Positions 35,611 through 47,066 of a DNA stretch of 64,000 nucleotides are shown here, piece after piece. The stretch comes from Paramarasmius palmivorus (Eukaryota; Basidiomycota; Agaricomycetes; Agaricales; Marasmiaceae), in the NCBI GenBank assembly GCA_037176845.1, contig JAYKXP010000086.1:62001-126000 (forward strand), in the 5' to 3' direction. The translations under genes were made by a program, and so were the position numbers. Below the pieces are notes generated by a model. The model saw only the letters and a program-made list of their open reading frames with translations, did no database searches and was not told where the DNA came from. Position 1 is the first letter of the stretch. Each line of letters opens with the position of its first letter.

Positions 35611-37290
35611 GAGATCGCAATTTCTGTTTAAAACAGAATGGGAGCACATAGCTAATATAGTCTTGGTTGACTGCATAGCTAGGTCACTACGAGACGCGGA
35701 AACGGCGCAATAGGATGTATGCAAGTATGCATCAGTGAATGACGCTCTATATCCATGAATATGTATATGCTGATATTCTGTTTCCTAGTGTTCGAGTCAG
35801 AGCCACAGGCCTTAACACTTCTCCGCATGGCGGAAGAACAGAAGACATAACTTAGAATCACAGAGCTTCGGAGATTCGAGTAGATGCTGAACGCAAACCC
35901 AGTGGAGTAGGGGATCTGGGCCACAGCCTGCCCTAGAGTAGTCACATGACCGTAGTTTCCATAACACCTCATCCTAGCATTTCGTCTCGCTAGCCTGACC
36001 GCCGACCCACTCCATCAGGCGAAACGGTGTACTTACAAATATATTGCCAGGGATATGCAAATTGATTTGGCTCCATAGTGACTAGTCCATGGACCTCGTA
36101 GGTTCCTGGTCCGTCATAATTTCCTTCACTACCATCTCTTCTCTTGTTTTCGCGAGCCGCCTTCTAGTTATCCGATCCAGACATGCACAACTTCGTCAGT
36201 GAAGTATGATGTACAAAATTCCATTTCCATTTTGGAATTCGAGTGAAGCTCGAAAGCTTACCGTAAATTACAGACTCGAGGCCAAGTCTAGATAGCGTCA
36301 ACCACCCATACATCCTCAGCCTAGTAGCGCTAACTGTTTCCTGTAGGCGTTGCCTTCGATCCAGTTGATATGAAGATGTGAGTCGGATACCGAGAAATGA
36401 GGAAGAGGTTGTGCATTACTGGGCATGTAAAGAATGTGTCTTCATATAGATCTTCACGTTAATACTTGTGGTCCCTCATGTTATGAGATTCGACAAATAT
36501 GCTTCTCGAATTGGAGTTTGAACCGCATGGACGACGTCTATGCATGTGATCAAGTTCAGCAGATTCTTCCAACATCATAGGCTCTTCTCTCTCTTCCACA
36601 CGCAGCCTTCGATTACATCCCAGATAGGAAAGCTGACTGAAGGCCTCAACCTCCCACGTCTGAATTCCAATACACAGCTTCCACCTTCCTTGTTGAGATC
36701 GTTTCAAATCTCGCAATTCCGAGCCAAGAAAGGTTACTGGTGCGGCTTCAAGGGCTTTTCACAGACCGGGAACCTCAAGTACGGAAGAAACGACCTTTCG
36801 TCGTAATTCGAGTGGTATACATATGACTGTATAACACCATTCTTTCGTCAATCCGTAGGCAGTTCTGGAAGATAGCCGACCTGCAAAAATGTTTGATCTT
36901 GCTGGAACTGCTTAGGAGATTGTATGCGCTCCCAAGATCTCAATTGCAGTGGCTTTCAGAAACCGCAATTACATATTGTTTTCAAATTGCGGGGAAAGGC
37001 GTCGCGCATTGTATCAACATTCCACCCGTTGTTTTCGCTACTTGAACTATTCCCAATACGATGATACGGCGATGTTCTTGAAGCAACTCTGCACAAAAAG
37101 GTCATTGGAATGTTATTTCCAGTGCTTTAGGTTGGCAAGGCCGTCGTAACCCCATATTGATCCTGCGTGAGTTTACTATATATAGATCCCAATACTTGCC
37201 ATACTGTACCGCCTAATGCGCCCTGATTCCGCCCTTACTTCATAGCCCTTACTCCATACGGTGATCATAAGGCGGAAGTGTTGTAGAGTG
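35611..37290. other. Intergenic with segments repeated near 40.8-41.06 kb
   Basis: 36105-36240 matches 40796-40925 (CCTGGTCCGTCAT, CCTTCTAG(T/C)TAT) and 36540-36610 matches 40985-41060. No gene is recognised. Confidence 0.4.
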
Positions 37291-37295
37291 CGAAT

Positions 37296-37795
37296 TCAGC
37301 CTCTGGCCAGCAGCGCTTCCTCGATAATCGGCGGCGTATTTTTTTGTATCAGCTTTTCAACTTCCAGTGTGAGCATAACAATTCTGGCAAACAGTTCCCT
37401 GCGTGTTGGGTTGTCCGAATGCTCAATTTGAGCCCAAAGCGGAGATGTTTCATCGTTCCGTTGTTGAATTTCAACGATGTTCAGTTCTGGTGTATCAGGA
37501 TGCGTTTTTTGGGTGCTGGTCACTGCTGTGGGATAAGTCGTTCGCTGGGATTGAAATAGCTCCCTCCATTTGGTTTCTGCTTCGAATCGGGGTCCAGACG
37601 TGACGTGAACGATTCTGCATTGAAGGTTACCTTGTCTAACACGATGTAGGTTCAGTAAAATTCGGGCAAGGATCTACTGGATTGTCTTACCATCTTTGTA
37701 TGATGCGGCAGACCTCCACCACAGGAATAACTGCGACACATATAAACAAGAGGCTAGCAATCGCAATGCCTATAATTGCTCCAGTAGGGCAAAAT
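37296..37795 (-). pseudogene. FAM relic on the minus strand (membrane helix and tail only)
   Basis: Minus strand from about 37795: TGAIIGIAIASLLFICVAVI, a FAM-like membrane helix, ends at a GTAAGA donor at about 37692. After a candidate acceptor comes tail sequence (KWRELFQSQ in one frame, EIQQRNDE and SDNPTRRELFARI in another). The tail contains a one-base frameshift between DSKQKP and KWREL. PPEY has become PPII and the end is EEALLARG. No ectodomain exons were found to the right. It is the only FAM sequence on the minus strand. Confidence 0.7.
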
Positions 37796-37799
37796 ATAG

Positions 37800-38278
37800 C
37801 ACACTGCGTCAGCTGGTAACCTTTAATCGGCGTGTGTATTCGGAAAAGGATGGACATATATGCACTTAGTTAGATGAGGATCTTCCGAGTAACCATTCAT
37901 GAACCAGAACTGTGGATCTCGCTGTCAACTTTCAAGGTGGAATGGGCATTGGACATGAAAGGGGATGCGAATAATGTTGATGAACAGTGTACGACAATTG
38001 CAACCGAACGAAATTCCTAGCATACTCGGATTCACGTAACTCACTTTCTCAAGTCTTTTGTCTATTCAGATGTCGTTGAGACTTATTCGTTTCTTTCTCT
38101 CTATTAATCTCGGGTGCCACGACTTGAAGCTTTGAACGCCACTCCAACTCCACCGTACACGTACTACAATATGCCAGTGTGGCGTTTGATAGGAGTTTAT
38201 CGATTACTAAGCATCCAGTGGCAAGCGACTTGGTCGGAACCCCTACGTCTTTCGCGATCTATAGACCTCACAATGACA
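37800..38278. other. Upstream of the five-exon gene
   Basis: No gene recognised. A plus frame from 38114 continues into exon 1 of the next gene but is judged to be 5' flank and leader (see the promoter entry). Confidence 0.4.
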
Positions 38279-38286
38279 TATAAAAG
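38279..38286 (+). promoter_or_regulatory. TATA box of the five-exon gene
   Basis: A consensus TATAAAAG lies 62 bp before the ATG at 38348. Initiation about 30 bp downstream would give a leader of about 30 nt. This makes the ATG at 38348, not the in-frame ATG at 38114, the better start. Confidence 0.6.
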
Positions 38287-38347
38287 GCCCATCCTCAATG
38301 TTTCGCCAAAAACAATCAACATCTACTTTCTCTCTCTCCTACCCCTC

Positions 38348-39214
38348 ATGAGCTCAAACAACAAGGATGGTGCTGTCGCAGGAGACACGGCCTTATTATT
38401 CATCGATGTCGAACGCCAGATGCAGGTTCGTCCACGGTCTCATGATGATATTATCTAGGTCTATTAATCATTACTCTCGAACAGGAGGACGTGAAGTACA
38501 GTACCCTCCTGGCGCAGCTGTCTGCGAGCAAGAAGTACAGTAAAGCTTCCCAGAGTCCCCAATGGTACGCCGAATATCAGAGTACCTTGGAAGCTCTTGG
38601 CTGGATTGCAGTCAGGTTTGCGTGAGCATTAATCTAACCACTTGATCCAAGTTCAACAGCTCTGAATTGTATATCTAGGTTTGCCGACATCGGTGATGCA
38701 AAAGAGAAAGAATCAGCTGATGTAGTCGTACTTGAGACTGCGATGGGTTTTCTTAGTCGAAGCGGGTATGACGTATTCGAGAGTGGCGTCAACGCTCTAA
38801 GAGAGCAATCCGAACCCCGAAAGATTCTCAATCATTCGGCAATAGATGGAAAGGTTGCAGATTTCAGGATGGGCATCTGCACGTGAGAAAGGCCACGGGA
38901 TCTTGAAAATGCGTTTGCTAACAACTGTTGACAGTAACACTGAGGGGAACGCATCACTCCAACTTGGGTATTTCCACTATTCAGTTTCGAAGGACGTCGA
39001 TGATGCGATGTTCTTTAAATGGGGTGATGGTGATGTGAAATTTACACAAGGTACTTATGTTCCTTTCTGACTCTCGCGTGTGTCTGATTCATCTTGGATA
39101 ACAGGTAATCAAACTATGGTGTTGAACTCCAATATATATGCGCAGATCAGAGACGCTGTCATTGAGAAACTTGGGTCTGCTATTCAGGAGTACATCAGGG
39201 ACATCGAGCTTTAA
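38348..39214 (+). CDS. Hypothetical 214-aa protein (five exons)
   Basis: Exons 38348-38425, 38485-38621, 38679-38882, 38935-39050 and 39105-39214 sum to 215 codons. Four introns of about 50-60 bp have GT-AG ends. Exon 2 could instead end at 38615, using a weaker GTTTGC donor and losing two residues; GTGAGC at 38622 is preferred. The protein has no signal peptide, membrane helix or cysteine-rich motif. Readable blocks are QSPQWYAEYQSTLEALGW, VVVLETAMGFL, LQLGYFHY, FFKWGDGDVKF and NIYAQIRDAVIEKLGSAI. From memory, without a search, this WYxxY...LGW...YAQ(I/V)R layout resembles small uncharacterised proteins found in bacteria and scattered fungi. It is the best-preserved gene between the two Zn2Cys6 blocks and has no second copy here. 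No function is proposed. Confidence 0.75.
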
Positions 39215-40169
39215 GAGAACAGTTACTGCAACTTAAATTACAGAACACAAGTGTACTGCATCGAAATCGAAAAGAACAGTTAGGACATCAAATTACGCCG
39301 CGCCAATAGTCTCATGTTGTGTTTTCCGGTAACAGCTCTGTGGAATATCTGGTCATGGGGTACGCGCATGAACCGTGGCACTACACTCTCACATAGAATT
39401 TATGCCTCAGCCAATACATGCCAAAGCACCTTGTGCTTCTGAGCCTGTCAGAAGCGTCCCATAGTTGATGCCGCGTCGAGACCTTTGAAAAGAACACTAA
39501 AAGACTTGCTTCCAGTTGCATTCACATACGTCACACTCTAACCCCAACGGATCACTAATCGGAAGAACAGGAAAGCGAACATGCCTCTCTCTCTGATCCA
39601 CAATAACAATCCCCCATGAATAGCAGCATGGTGAACGACACCCAGCGTCTGCGAGGTACGTAATGATGCACGCCTTCGAAAATGGAAGAGTGCCTTCCCT
39701 GGGGCTTGAATGCGAGGTATGAAGGAAGGCATATAGAGTGGCCCACAGGCGTTGGGATAGCGCTGTAATTTGCCTCTCAAATGCAAGAAGTGCGAGGACC
39801 AGGAATGTAAAGACTAGCTTCCTCGAGAATGGTTGAATGATGAAGCCACATAGGTCGGTAATGACACTCCTGCAACAAGACACGAGGTTAGCAATAATCC
39901 ACAGATGCCAAAGCCTGAGATTCACTCTACTCACCCTGTGCGTTCTTGCATTCACTAGAACTTATTCGCACCCCATATCCATACTTTGATTTCATTCCCC
40001 AACCCAAACACTCCAAACACCATTATGCGAATAGTATCCCCATATATACAAGATCTCTCTGTTGTAGCCGAATTCCGCGAGGACAATGCATGTTCCTGGA
40101 CCACGTCATGTGTGGGGCAGGTAGAGTGAGAAGTACTCAACCCTTTCTACTGCTCGAATCGAACTAAAA
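39215..40169. other. Intergenic with a 152-codon minus frame
   Basis: Minus 39497-39955 is open for 152 codons and includes a hydrophobic stretch (LVFTFLVLALLAF). Without a start context, splice model or second copy it is left uncalled. It may be a further decayed minus-strand block. Confidence 0.3.
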
Positions 40170-40568
40170 ATGGATCAAGCCCTGTTACTCGTCTCCTCAC
40201 TCAGTAACAGCCTCAAAGACAATCCCAATGCCCTATTGAGACCAACTATTAGTCGCGTCGACGACAAGAATGGGGATCAACATGCCTTTGATCTCATACC
40301 CCAAACATTCACGGTCCAGCTCCGTTTTGCATTGAATATAAAGGAGATGGCTACTACCCATCAGAGATTACACGAAATACAGGATTTGATTCGTTCGGAT
40401 AGTCCAGCTGGTACTCATCCTCAGACGAGCGGGCACTCTGGAATGTACGGAGAGGGGTCATTGGATGGTGGGCTCAGCGGGGTTGGATATCTTCTTCCAT
40501 CGATAGAACAGCTTCTTGTTCGTGCTTCTCGATTGATAACTGTTTTGCACAAGGATGACGCCAAATAG
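40170..40568 (+). CDS. Hypothetical 132-aa protein (single exon)
   Basis: An uninterrupted frame starting CTAAAAATGGAT, with A at -3, encoding MDQALLLVSSLSNSLKDNPN and ending IEQLLVRASRLITVLHKDDAK. The composition is soluble and helix-prone at both ends, with a Gly/Ser-rich stretch at about 80-105. A TATATA sequence lies about 125 bp upstream. No family is recognised, no signal peptide or membrane helix is seen, and there is no other copy in the window. It could be a real small gene or a chance frame; length and composition favour a gene slightly. Confidence 0.45.
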   Translation: MDQALLLVSSLSNSLKDNPNALLRPTISRVDDKNGDQHAFDLIPQTFTVQLRFALNIKEMATTHQRLHEIQDLIRSDSPAGTHPQTSGHSGMYGEGSLDGGLSGVGYLLPSIEQLLVRASRLITVLHKDDAK

Positions 40569-41250
40569 GCTCGCAAGTAGGGTAATACTAAGAGAGACCG
40601 ACCATTCGCTGGTTTGGTGGATGAACAAGCCCAAGTCGGTGGATCATAGAAAGCACCTTTTGGCGAGCAAGGACGATGGAACGAGACGTGTAAACGCTAT
40701 GTAGGCAGCGCTAAAGAGGCAAGCATACCTCTCATTCATAACCCCGATGCCTGCAAGAGTGGGAGGAGATGTCTTCAACAGAAAGCCGGCTCTTCCTGGT
40801 CCGTCATCGATTCCTTCCTACCATCACGTCTTTTCTCATTTTCCCCAGCCTTCTAGCTATTCCATCCAGACACGCACACGACCTCGCTTAGTGGAATATA
40901 ATACGCCAACTTTCATTTCCCTTTCAGAGATATGAAGATGTGAAGACATGCATTAAGAATAACAAGACACTCAGTGGCTTTGTCGTCCATGGTTTCAAGT
41001 TCAAGGACTCTTCCGGCATCATAGGTTCTTCTTTCTCCTTCTATTACACGGCCTTCGCCTGGACTAGAGTCCGACTTTCAACAAACTGGCTTGCATTTCC
41101 CTTCTTGGCTCGAATCAACTAGTTAAACGCATGCGCTGCTCATACTCAAAGGAAAGCGGTACGACGTTCATCTCATATTATTGTCCACCTCCCTTCCCTT
41201 CCGGCATGATGATGCCTCGTAGTATATAAGTCGAACACGCTCACTTGCAC
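40569..41250. repeat. Mosaic of duplicated segments
   Basis: 40600-40770 matches 27945-28165 in decayed block D1 (GCCCAAGTCG(G/C)TGG, ATACCTCTC). 40796-40925 and 40985-41060 match 36105-36240 and 36540-36610. No gene. Confidence 0.45.
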
Positions 41251-42372
41251 ATGGACTCCAATTAGTGAGACTTTTAACTTACCAACTTCCATTATACCTC
41301 TGCGCTGAAATGAAACCTCAGACTATGACGATATTAGATTCTAGTGTTAGACCCTGGGTAATTTCGACGGAGGCGGCTGTTCGATCACCTGCATGCCTCG
41401 AGGTGGGTATCACCGCAGTATATGCGGTACAAAACAGTCGTAACTTACACCACTTCCCAGGTGAGCGAGATCAGACACGAGATGATTGACATACATCTAT
41501 CCCCGCACTTTGGGCACAAAAGTCTGGGCCCTGCAATCACCTCTGATGCCCCCTAGTAAACATCTGCGCAATTGTTGGAGTAGAATGGAGTACATTTTAT
41601 CTTTGGTTTGGCAGTACAATACTCGGTCAACTTATATCTACCAGGCCTGCATTCGGCTCTGAGATTCAACCATCCGTCATAGTATCGATTCTCCGAGCTC
41701 TTCGGGATATATATACTCGAAGGTGATTATTTGACCTATCAGTTCTGCTGTGTGTCACCAGGGCGGCCGATGGGCGAATACAATGATTTTGAATCAGCAC
41801 CTTGGATAGTGTTGTCATGCTTTGCAGTGAAACGATACACTACAGAAATGAATGGATTTTTTCAATATTTACGTGCCTTCTACTATGATTCGAGATGAGA
41901 TGGCTCCAACTTAAGTAGACTGACACTTGATTGACCGCTAACTGACTCTCTGGCGTAGATTGCAACGAGCGGGCCAGCACGTCTTTGCGCAAACCCACCG
42001 ATCGAGAGCAAGGCATGGCTGTCCTCGGGGACGTGGACCACTAACGGCGCTGATATTATTATATAATGAGCATCAGCAGATGCCCCTTGCCTCGGTATAT
42101 ATTCTGCATACCGTATTATGCTGATTAATGTGATTCTTAGGTACAGCAGGCTCATTAATGAAGTCTTCTTACAACTGGCACGAGGATCTCTTACTTGGTA
42201 CTTACCGTCTACGAGATGTAATGAGTAACCAGGGATACTTACACTACTCAAATCTTCGATTGCAACTCCACTGAAACACAAGTTACAAATCTGAAGCCAC
42301 AAGAACAGTTAAAAAGTTGTCAAGCTCTTCGGTGTTGAGCTAGACTACCATTTTTCAAGCCTCGCAACCAGC
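41251..42372. repeat. Upstream part of duplicated block X (copy c)
   Basis: Counterpart of 32001-33523. No gene of its own. The minus frame 41883-42302 (139 codons) corresponds to disrupted frames in copy b and is taken as a shadow. Confidence 0.45.
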
Positions 42373-43020
42373 ATGGGACCAAAGACTCGATCAAGGAATG
42401 GGCATCGGGTGGTCAGAGCATGCACCAACTGTCGCCACCGCAAAACCAAGTGCAACCCTCCGCCTCGACGGGGAACTAGGGCGGACACAACGGCCTGCAA
42501 GAGATGTCGCGTGAAAGGGCTTCACTGTGAATATCTCCCAGTCGGTCAAACTTCTCAGTCAGTAACACCAACAACGCCACAAATCATTCCACCTCCACCC
42601 CCGCTCACATCGTTGGGGTTATCTCCGATTCTGGGATATAGTCACCACCATAAAAATATTCAGCATCACAACAGTGAGGCAGTCCATTCCTACGCCACAC
42701 AATCCTCCGGTTTGCCTTCGGGGGATTCCAACAATTTTCCTGAGCTAACGACGGGCGGTCCAGCCCACCATCTGAATCTACCATCATACTACGTTCCTCC
42801 TGGAGAGGATTCCCGGAATTTTCTTCCCCCGGACTTACTAGCGCAGTATAACCCTGCACATGGTCCGAATGATAGCTATGGACAGGAACGATCTGTACCA
42901 GCGTCGAGCAACGACAACGCGAATAGTTCCCAGGTACCGTCAGAACAGCAAACGTTTTGGTCAGAGTATTCCCAAGCTCACTGGTTCGTAATTTTTTCGT
43001 TTAGTGCTAATGAATCATGA
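42373..43020 (+). CDS. Zn2Cys6 zinc-cluster protein, copy c (single exon)
   Basis: A 215-aa intronless frame and close paralogue of copy b. The cluster CTNCRHRKTKC, a 14-residue linker, then CKRCRVKGLHC puts the six cysteines at 17, 20, 27, 42, 45 and 52. The linker begins NPPPRRG. The proline segment (IIPPPPPLTSLGLSPILG) and low-complexity centre are kept. The C-terminal signature has drifted to SEYSQAHWFVIFSFS. The linker and low-complexity parts differ most between copies, while the basic DNA-contact region is conserved. As in copy b there is no regulatory middle domain. A nuclear DNA-binding role is inferred from the cluster. Confidence 0.75.
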   Translation: MGPKTRSRNGHRVVRACTNCRHRKTKCNPPPRRGTRADTTACKRCRVKGLHCEYLPVGQTSQSVTPTTPQIIPPPPPLTSLGLSPILGYSHHHKNIQHHNSEAVHSYATQSSGLPSGDSNNFPELTTGGPAHHLNLPSYYVPPGEDSRNFLPPDLLAQYNPAHGPNDSYGQERSVPASSNDNANSSQVPSEQQTFWSEYSQAHWFVIFSFSANES

Positions 43021-44700
43021 TACTGACTTTTGAAACGCCAGGAATCTTCCTGGATCTTTTGGACAGTCTTTTTTCTGAGGTAACCACCGAGTAGAAGATT
43101 TATGTCATGTAATTACAATTTTCAGCATGCCAATCTCGATCCTTACGTGTATCTACCAAACTCACCGTCCGCTGAGTGATCTTTGTCACTCTACAATCAC
43201 ACAATCAAGTAGCATAGTTGATAGGCAGGTTACAACGAGATAATATTGAGCCAGCGTCTGTTGCGCGAAATCATGAAACGAGTATTATCAATTTGAGAGA
43301 AATGTTAGCTGCGAATGAGAACGATGACTAGACTATTCAAATTTCCTGGAATCCCTTGAGCGGTAGGTCTTCCAGCTCGTCTAGAATGTCGAATGCTTCA
43401 TTAGCTTGCGGTTCCCAGTGAACCTCGGCGCTTCTCTAGTGCGGGTAGATGGGAACAAGAACCTGATCGCGATTTGATGATCATAAACATGCGCTCATCT
43501 GAAAATGTCTAAACTGGCTGTTACCTCTGGTAGTTTTATATTCGGCTACTTCCCCCAGCGCATCGGCAATTGAGGGAAAGGTACGAAACTCTCGGCCTGG
43601 AGCGCGCTGAGGTGACGAAAACCCGCTGTGGAGCCTATCATAGGCGCTCGTATCGAGAGAAGGAAGAGGTATGGGGAAGGAGTCTGACGAAGACGAATAC
43701 AATTGAGTGGGACGCTGGGTGGTAAGAGCGAGACTTTGTGGTTACTGCATCTGATCATACGGCAAGGAGGCTGTTGAAGAAGGTTCAGGGTACATCTGTT
43801 GAGAACAGGTGCGAATCATATAACACGGTCCTACTGGAACGGTCCCGGAGATAACACTTTGCGCTGTTTAATCAATTACAACCCTTCCATACCCTCGGGT
43901 GAGGTGATTGAATCCTTAGCGTACTCCTGCTGTATTGAATTGGCCAAAAGAAATATTGTATTCCGATAACGGTAAGGAAGCGTAAACTGACGGCCCCGCT
44001 CTATGCGCTTTTCGCTTTGTGAGCAACATACTTACTATGTATCCTGTATTCTTCCAGAAGCATACTGAGTTCAGAGGAAACGTCGGCTGGGAATCATGTC
44101 TGAGCTTTGGAAAACTTGTTCAGCTCTTCAGGCTCAGGATTGGGTGAATTTTCCAGCCTCGAGTGATCGTTGAACGTCATCGAAAGTATCCCCATGCTTC
44201 AGCTGGTGTAGTGCATATCCCCGACGTTAGAGCCATCGTTCTGGTTGCGAGAATAAGGAAAAATCTGATGACATCAACCCAATCTTCTGGGATGATAACA
44301 CTCTTCGTTACTCTCCGAGAAACACAGTAACGCTGAATGGATTTAACACTTCCTTCCATCCGCGTTGACAACCAACAAATCGTGTAGTAGAGCTCCAGAG
44401 GTGAAGAATTATACATGAAACGAAGGACTATCGTTCGGGAGCATTAATCAACGGAAGTGTCTTCTGGCCGCCCCTAGAGTTCGAGGTTCTGTGTTCTAAT
44501 GTATAAGCCGTCGGAAGAACGGACGATTGCATTGATGAAAATGATACAGTTGTCGACTGTTACAATGAGTACGTTAACAGCCTGCTTATGGTTTGGTCAC
44601 GCACGCACAGAACAAGGAGGATATTTGGAAGGAGTACAGACCATGTTAGTTGTTCTTGAACCTTGACGTATCAGTACACCCATCCAAAATAACTTCTGAA
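43021..44700 (-). repeat. Downstream part of block X (copy c), with a decayed minus-strand gene
   Basis: Corresponds to 34154-35610. The minus frame 43481-43702 contains FRTFPSIADALGEVAEYK, and 44177-44416 reads VIIPEDWVDVIRFFLILATR, which looks like a genuine old exon with a hydrophobic segment. Copy b has the same parts in a more damaged state. The gene family was not identified. Confidence 0.4.
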
Positions 44701-45049
44701 GCGGAATGGTTAGACTCGGATACCTGGAACGGGTACGTGTATGCTCGACACATGCCTGAAAACAAAGCTCAAAGGGAGTGTCAGTGCTGCTGCCGTTGTA
44801 GTCTTCAATAACGCATAGAAGGGCTGTACCTATCGAGGGCGCTCTCGATAATGTTAAGTCAACCCGTGAATTTCGTCTTTAGTGACGTCGGTGAATACAG
44901 TGTCTCGTACATGAACGGTTCCTTCAATCGCCCCTGTAGACCCAGAGTTCTATGAGTTCTTGGCTTGATGCCCAGAGACGAATATCGCTATGTCTGTGAA
45001 ATGATAGGTCATCAGAGGATGTAAGGAGCAAGAATCAACGTACCGTATC
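44701..45049. other. Intergenic
   Basis: No gene recognised. Confidence 0.3.
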
Positions 45050-45660
45050 TACCAGAATCTCTTGTTCAATCTCGTCGAGCCAGGTTTAGCCGTGAAAATA
45101 GCCATCGAAAAGCATTTGGCAATGGAATTTGATGCGAGACTCCCGGGGAAAATCAAGCAAAGATCGACGATGCTGATATTGCCCAAATCAAGCTTCCTCG
45201 GCAGAGTATTGCAATCCGAGGGCTCGAATATACCGGATGTCCATGGGTTGATTTCGCGATTCCTCAAGTTGCAAGCGTGATGTGAGAGGTTCCATTCAGG
45301 ACATTGCCGCATTCCAGTGAGGAACCAGTAACCGGTCTCGGGCGAGTCTACAGTAAGGGTGGAAGGAATACCCAAGATATAGGGCTCATGCCCATGGAGT
45401 ATAAAACGCCTTTCATACCGAGGGTTACACACGGTATAGGACACCTTGCAAGGAGGCTATTTTTGAGTTGGTTATGCGAGGAAACGCAAGCGTTAGACCT
45501 GTCGCCGGCGAAACGATTCGACGGATTAGACATACCTAAATTCCAGGTATGTGGAACCCACAAGGAGGCGTAGTTTTCGGGAGCGAATATCGATGACGAA
45601 TGAGCAGAGGGAAACTTGTTTATCACAAGTACGTCACTGTGATATGGGGTGCTCCGATTT
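45050..45660 (-). pseudogene. Decayed minus-strand gene block D2
   Basis: A 131-codon minus frame (45049-45444) lies left of a palindrome at 45620, as in the other blocks. Segment 45290-45350 is repeated at 45760-45820 (ATTGCCGCA(T/C)TCCAGT), so D2 and D3 overlap as a local duplication. No coherent gene model. Confidence 0.25.
45620..45645. promoter_or_regulatory. Palindrome TTATCACA...TGTGATAT (copy D2)
   Basis: Same element with symmetric changes. TTATCACA on the left is matched by TGTGATA on the right, so the two arms have kept their pairing while the sequence changed. Confidence 0.4.
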
Positions 45661-46963
45661 GACCGGTTTTGGGTCCAAATTGCGCTGGGAAAAAGAAGAC
45701 GTCTTCGAGAGGCTTCGTCTGGGCATGGAGATTTACCGAGACACTCATCAAGTCCATTCGAGAGATTGCCGCACTCCAGTATGTACTCCAGTGCGAGGAA
45801 CGAGTAATCGGGTCCTGCCTAGTATATCCAACCTTACAGATAGAAAAAACAATCAGAATCGCGTCACATTCTACCAGGACCTTTATTACTCACACTCAAA
45901 CTCTATATACAAGTATCAGACCACGATGGCCAGAGAGCCCGCCGAAGAGTATCTACGGCGCTTGGCTGCGGAGATAAGGGGATCGCCACGTGGGTGGTAC
46001 AGGCACAACAATGACGTAGGCACCAGCAGTTTTTTCACGTCCGCGCCCGACTCTTGGCTCTGCTCGAGGGCATCTGGGACTATGAGAGGATGGCTGAGTG
46101 CTGGGAGGGGTAATGAACGCTGAAGAGGGAGTAACGACCAGAATGTACTGGGCGTGGACGGTGGATGGTGAAAGAAATAGATGGGGTTCACGATAGCGGA
46201 GTGTAGGATGACCATTGGGATGTCGAGGTGATACATCGCGAGTAACAGAGGAGGAGGGCTCTACTGCGTGTATGGGTGGGCTTCCATAGACGAAGAGTTG
46301 AATAGCAAAGGTGAAGGTTTTAACATGTAGGATGGTGCGACTGCTCGGGGATAGGGAGAGGGTGTAAATCTGTCGTTGGTGGGTAATATCGACGGTTTGG
46401 TGGGTATCGAGGAGGGCATCTCCTTCCGGCGCTGGAGTAGTTTCTCCAAACCCGCAAAATGGGCATATCTCTGTATCTGTTACATATAAGCACGTCGTCG
46501 TGTGAGTTCGTATCCAGAATGAGTGATACTTACAGGAAGTGTAGAAGAACCCCAACGCTCCCCAAACCGATCTGGCACGGTAGACGTAGAAGATAACTCC
46601 CAGATACGGTGGATCATGCGAGGAAGGAGAAAGATGGTGATCGTAGCCCAGGGGATTGCTGAAAGAAGGAGGACCGTGTTTGTTTATGTATCGGGCATGC
46701 GAAGAACGAACATTAACGAGGAGAGGAAGAAAGAAGAGGTTTTGGTATGTCCTAATGCAAACCTGAGACACGCCGATGACGAAAAAGTAGGCATACCCTT
46801 CACCACCCATCCAAACGGTTCATGCTCGAAGCTTGAAGAAGAATTCAGTATAGAAGAGAAGAATGGTAATATGCCTGTGTTTCCAACGAGCAATACCGGG
46901 TGACCTCGTCGACGAGTTCGTTTGGTGCGTGGTGGACGGTGGTGGAGCAGAGAAAAAGCGTGT
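45661..46963 (-). pseudogene. Decayed minus-strand gene block D3
   Basis: The longest minus frame is 45953-46810 (285 codons). Competing frames in the same stretch look at least as protein-like: 45916-46236 reads YHLDIPMVILHSAIVNPIYFF, and minus 46523-46690 reads TITIFLLPRMIHRIWELSS. A mosaic of plausible pieces in different frames fits a decayed multi-exon membrane-protein gene. On the plus strand MAREPAEEYLRRLAAEIR starts at 45926, but no continuation was found. Confidence 0.3.
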
Positions 46964-46989
46964 TTGTCACATACACGTCACTGTGACAA
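46964..46989. promoter_or_regulatory. Palindrome TTGTCACA-N10-TGTGACAA (copy D3)
   Basis: Perfect 8-bp inverted repeat with a 10-bp spacer, followed by a GATTCGGCCGA stretch shared with copy A. It lies 78 bp from the tRNA-Asp end. Confidence 0.45.
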
Positions 46990-47066
46990 GGAAGACTCGG
47001 ATTCGGCCGATTTGGGTAGCCCGAATCGCGGATGGGAAAAACAACACTCAAAGCAATGCCGATCAC

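Noticed and set aside
38114..38347. Upstream in-frame ATG as the start of the five-exon gene
   Set aside because: A consensus TATAAAAG at 38279 lies between the two ATGs, and the upstream translation looks like leader sequence.
45953..46810. A 285-codon minus-strand frame as an intact gene
   Set aside because: Other frames of the same stretch look at least as protein-like and align better with related blocks. The frame has no recognisable domain and no convincing start.
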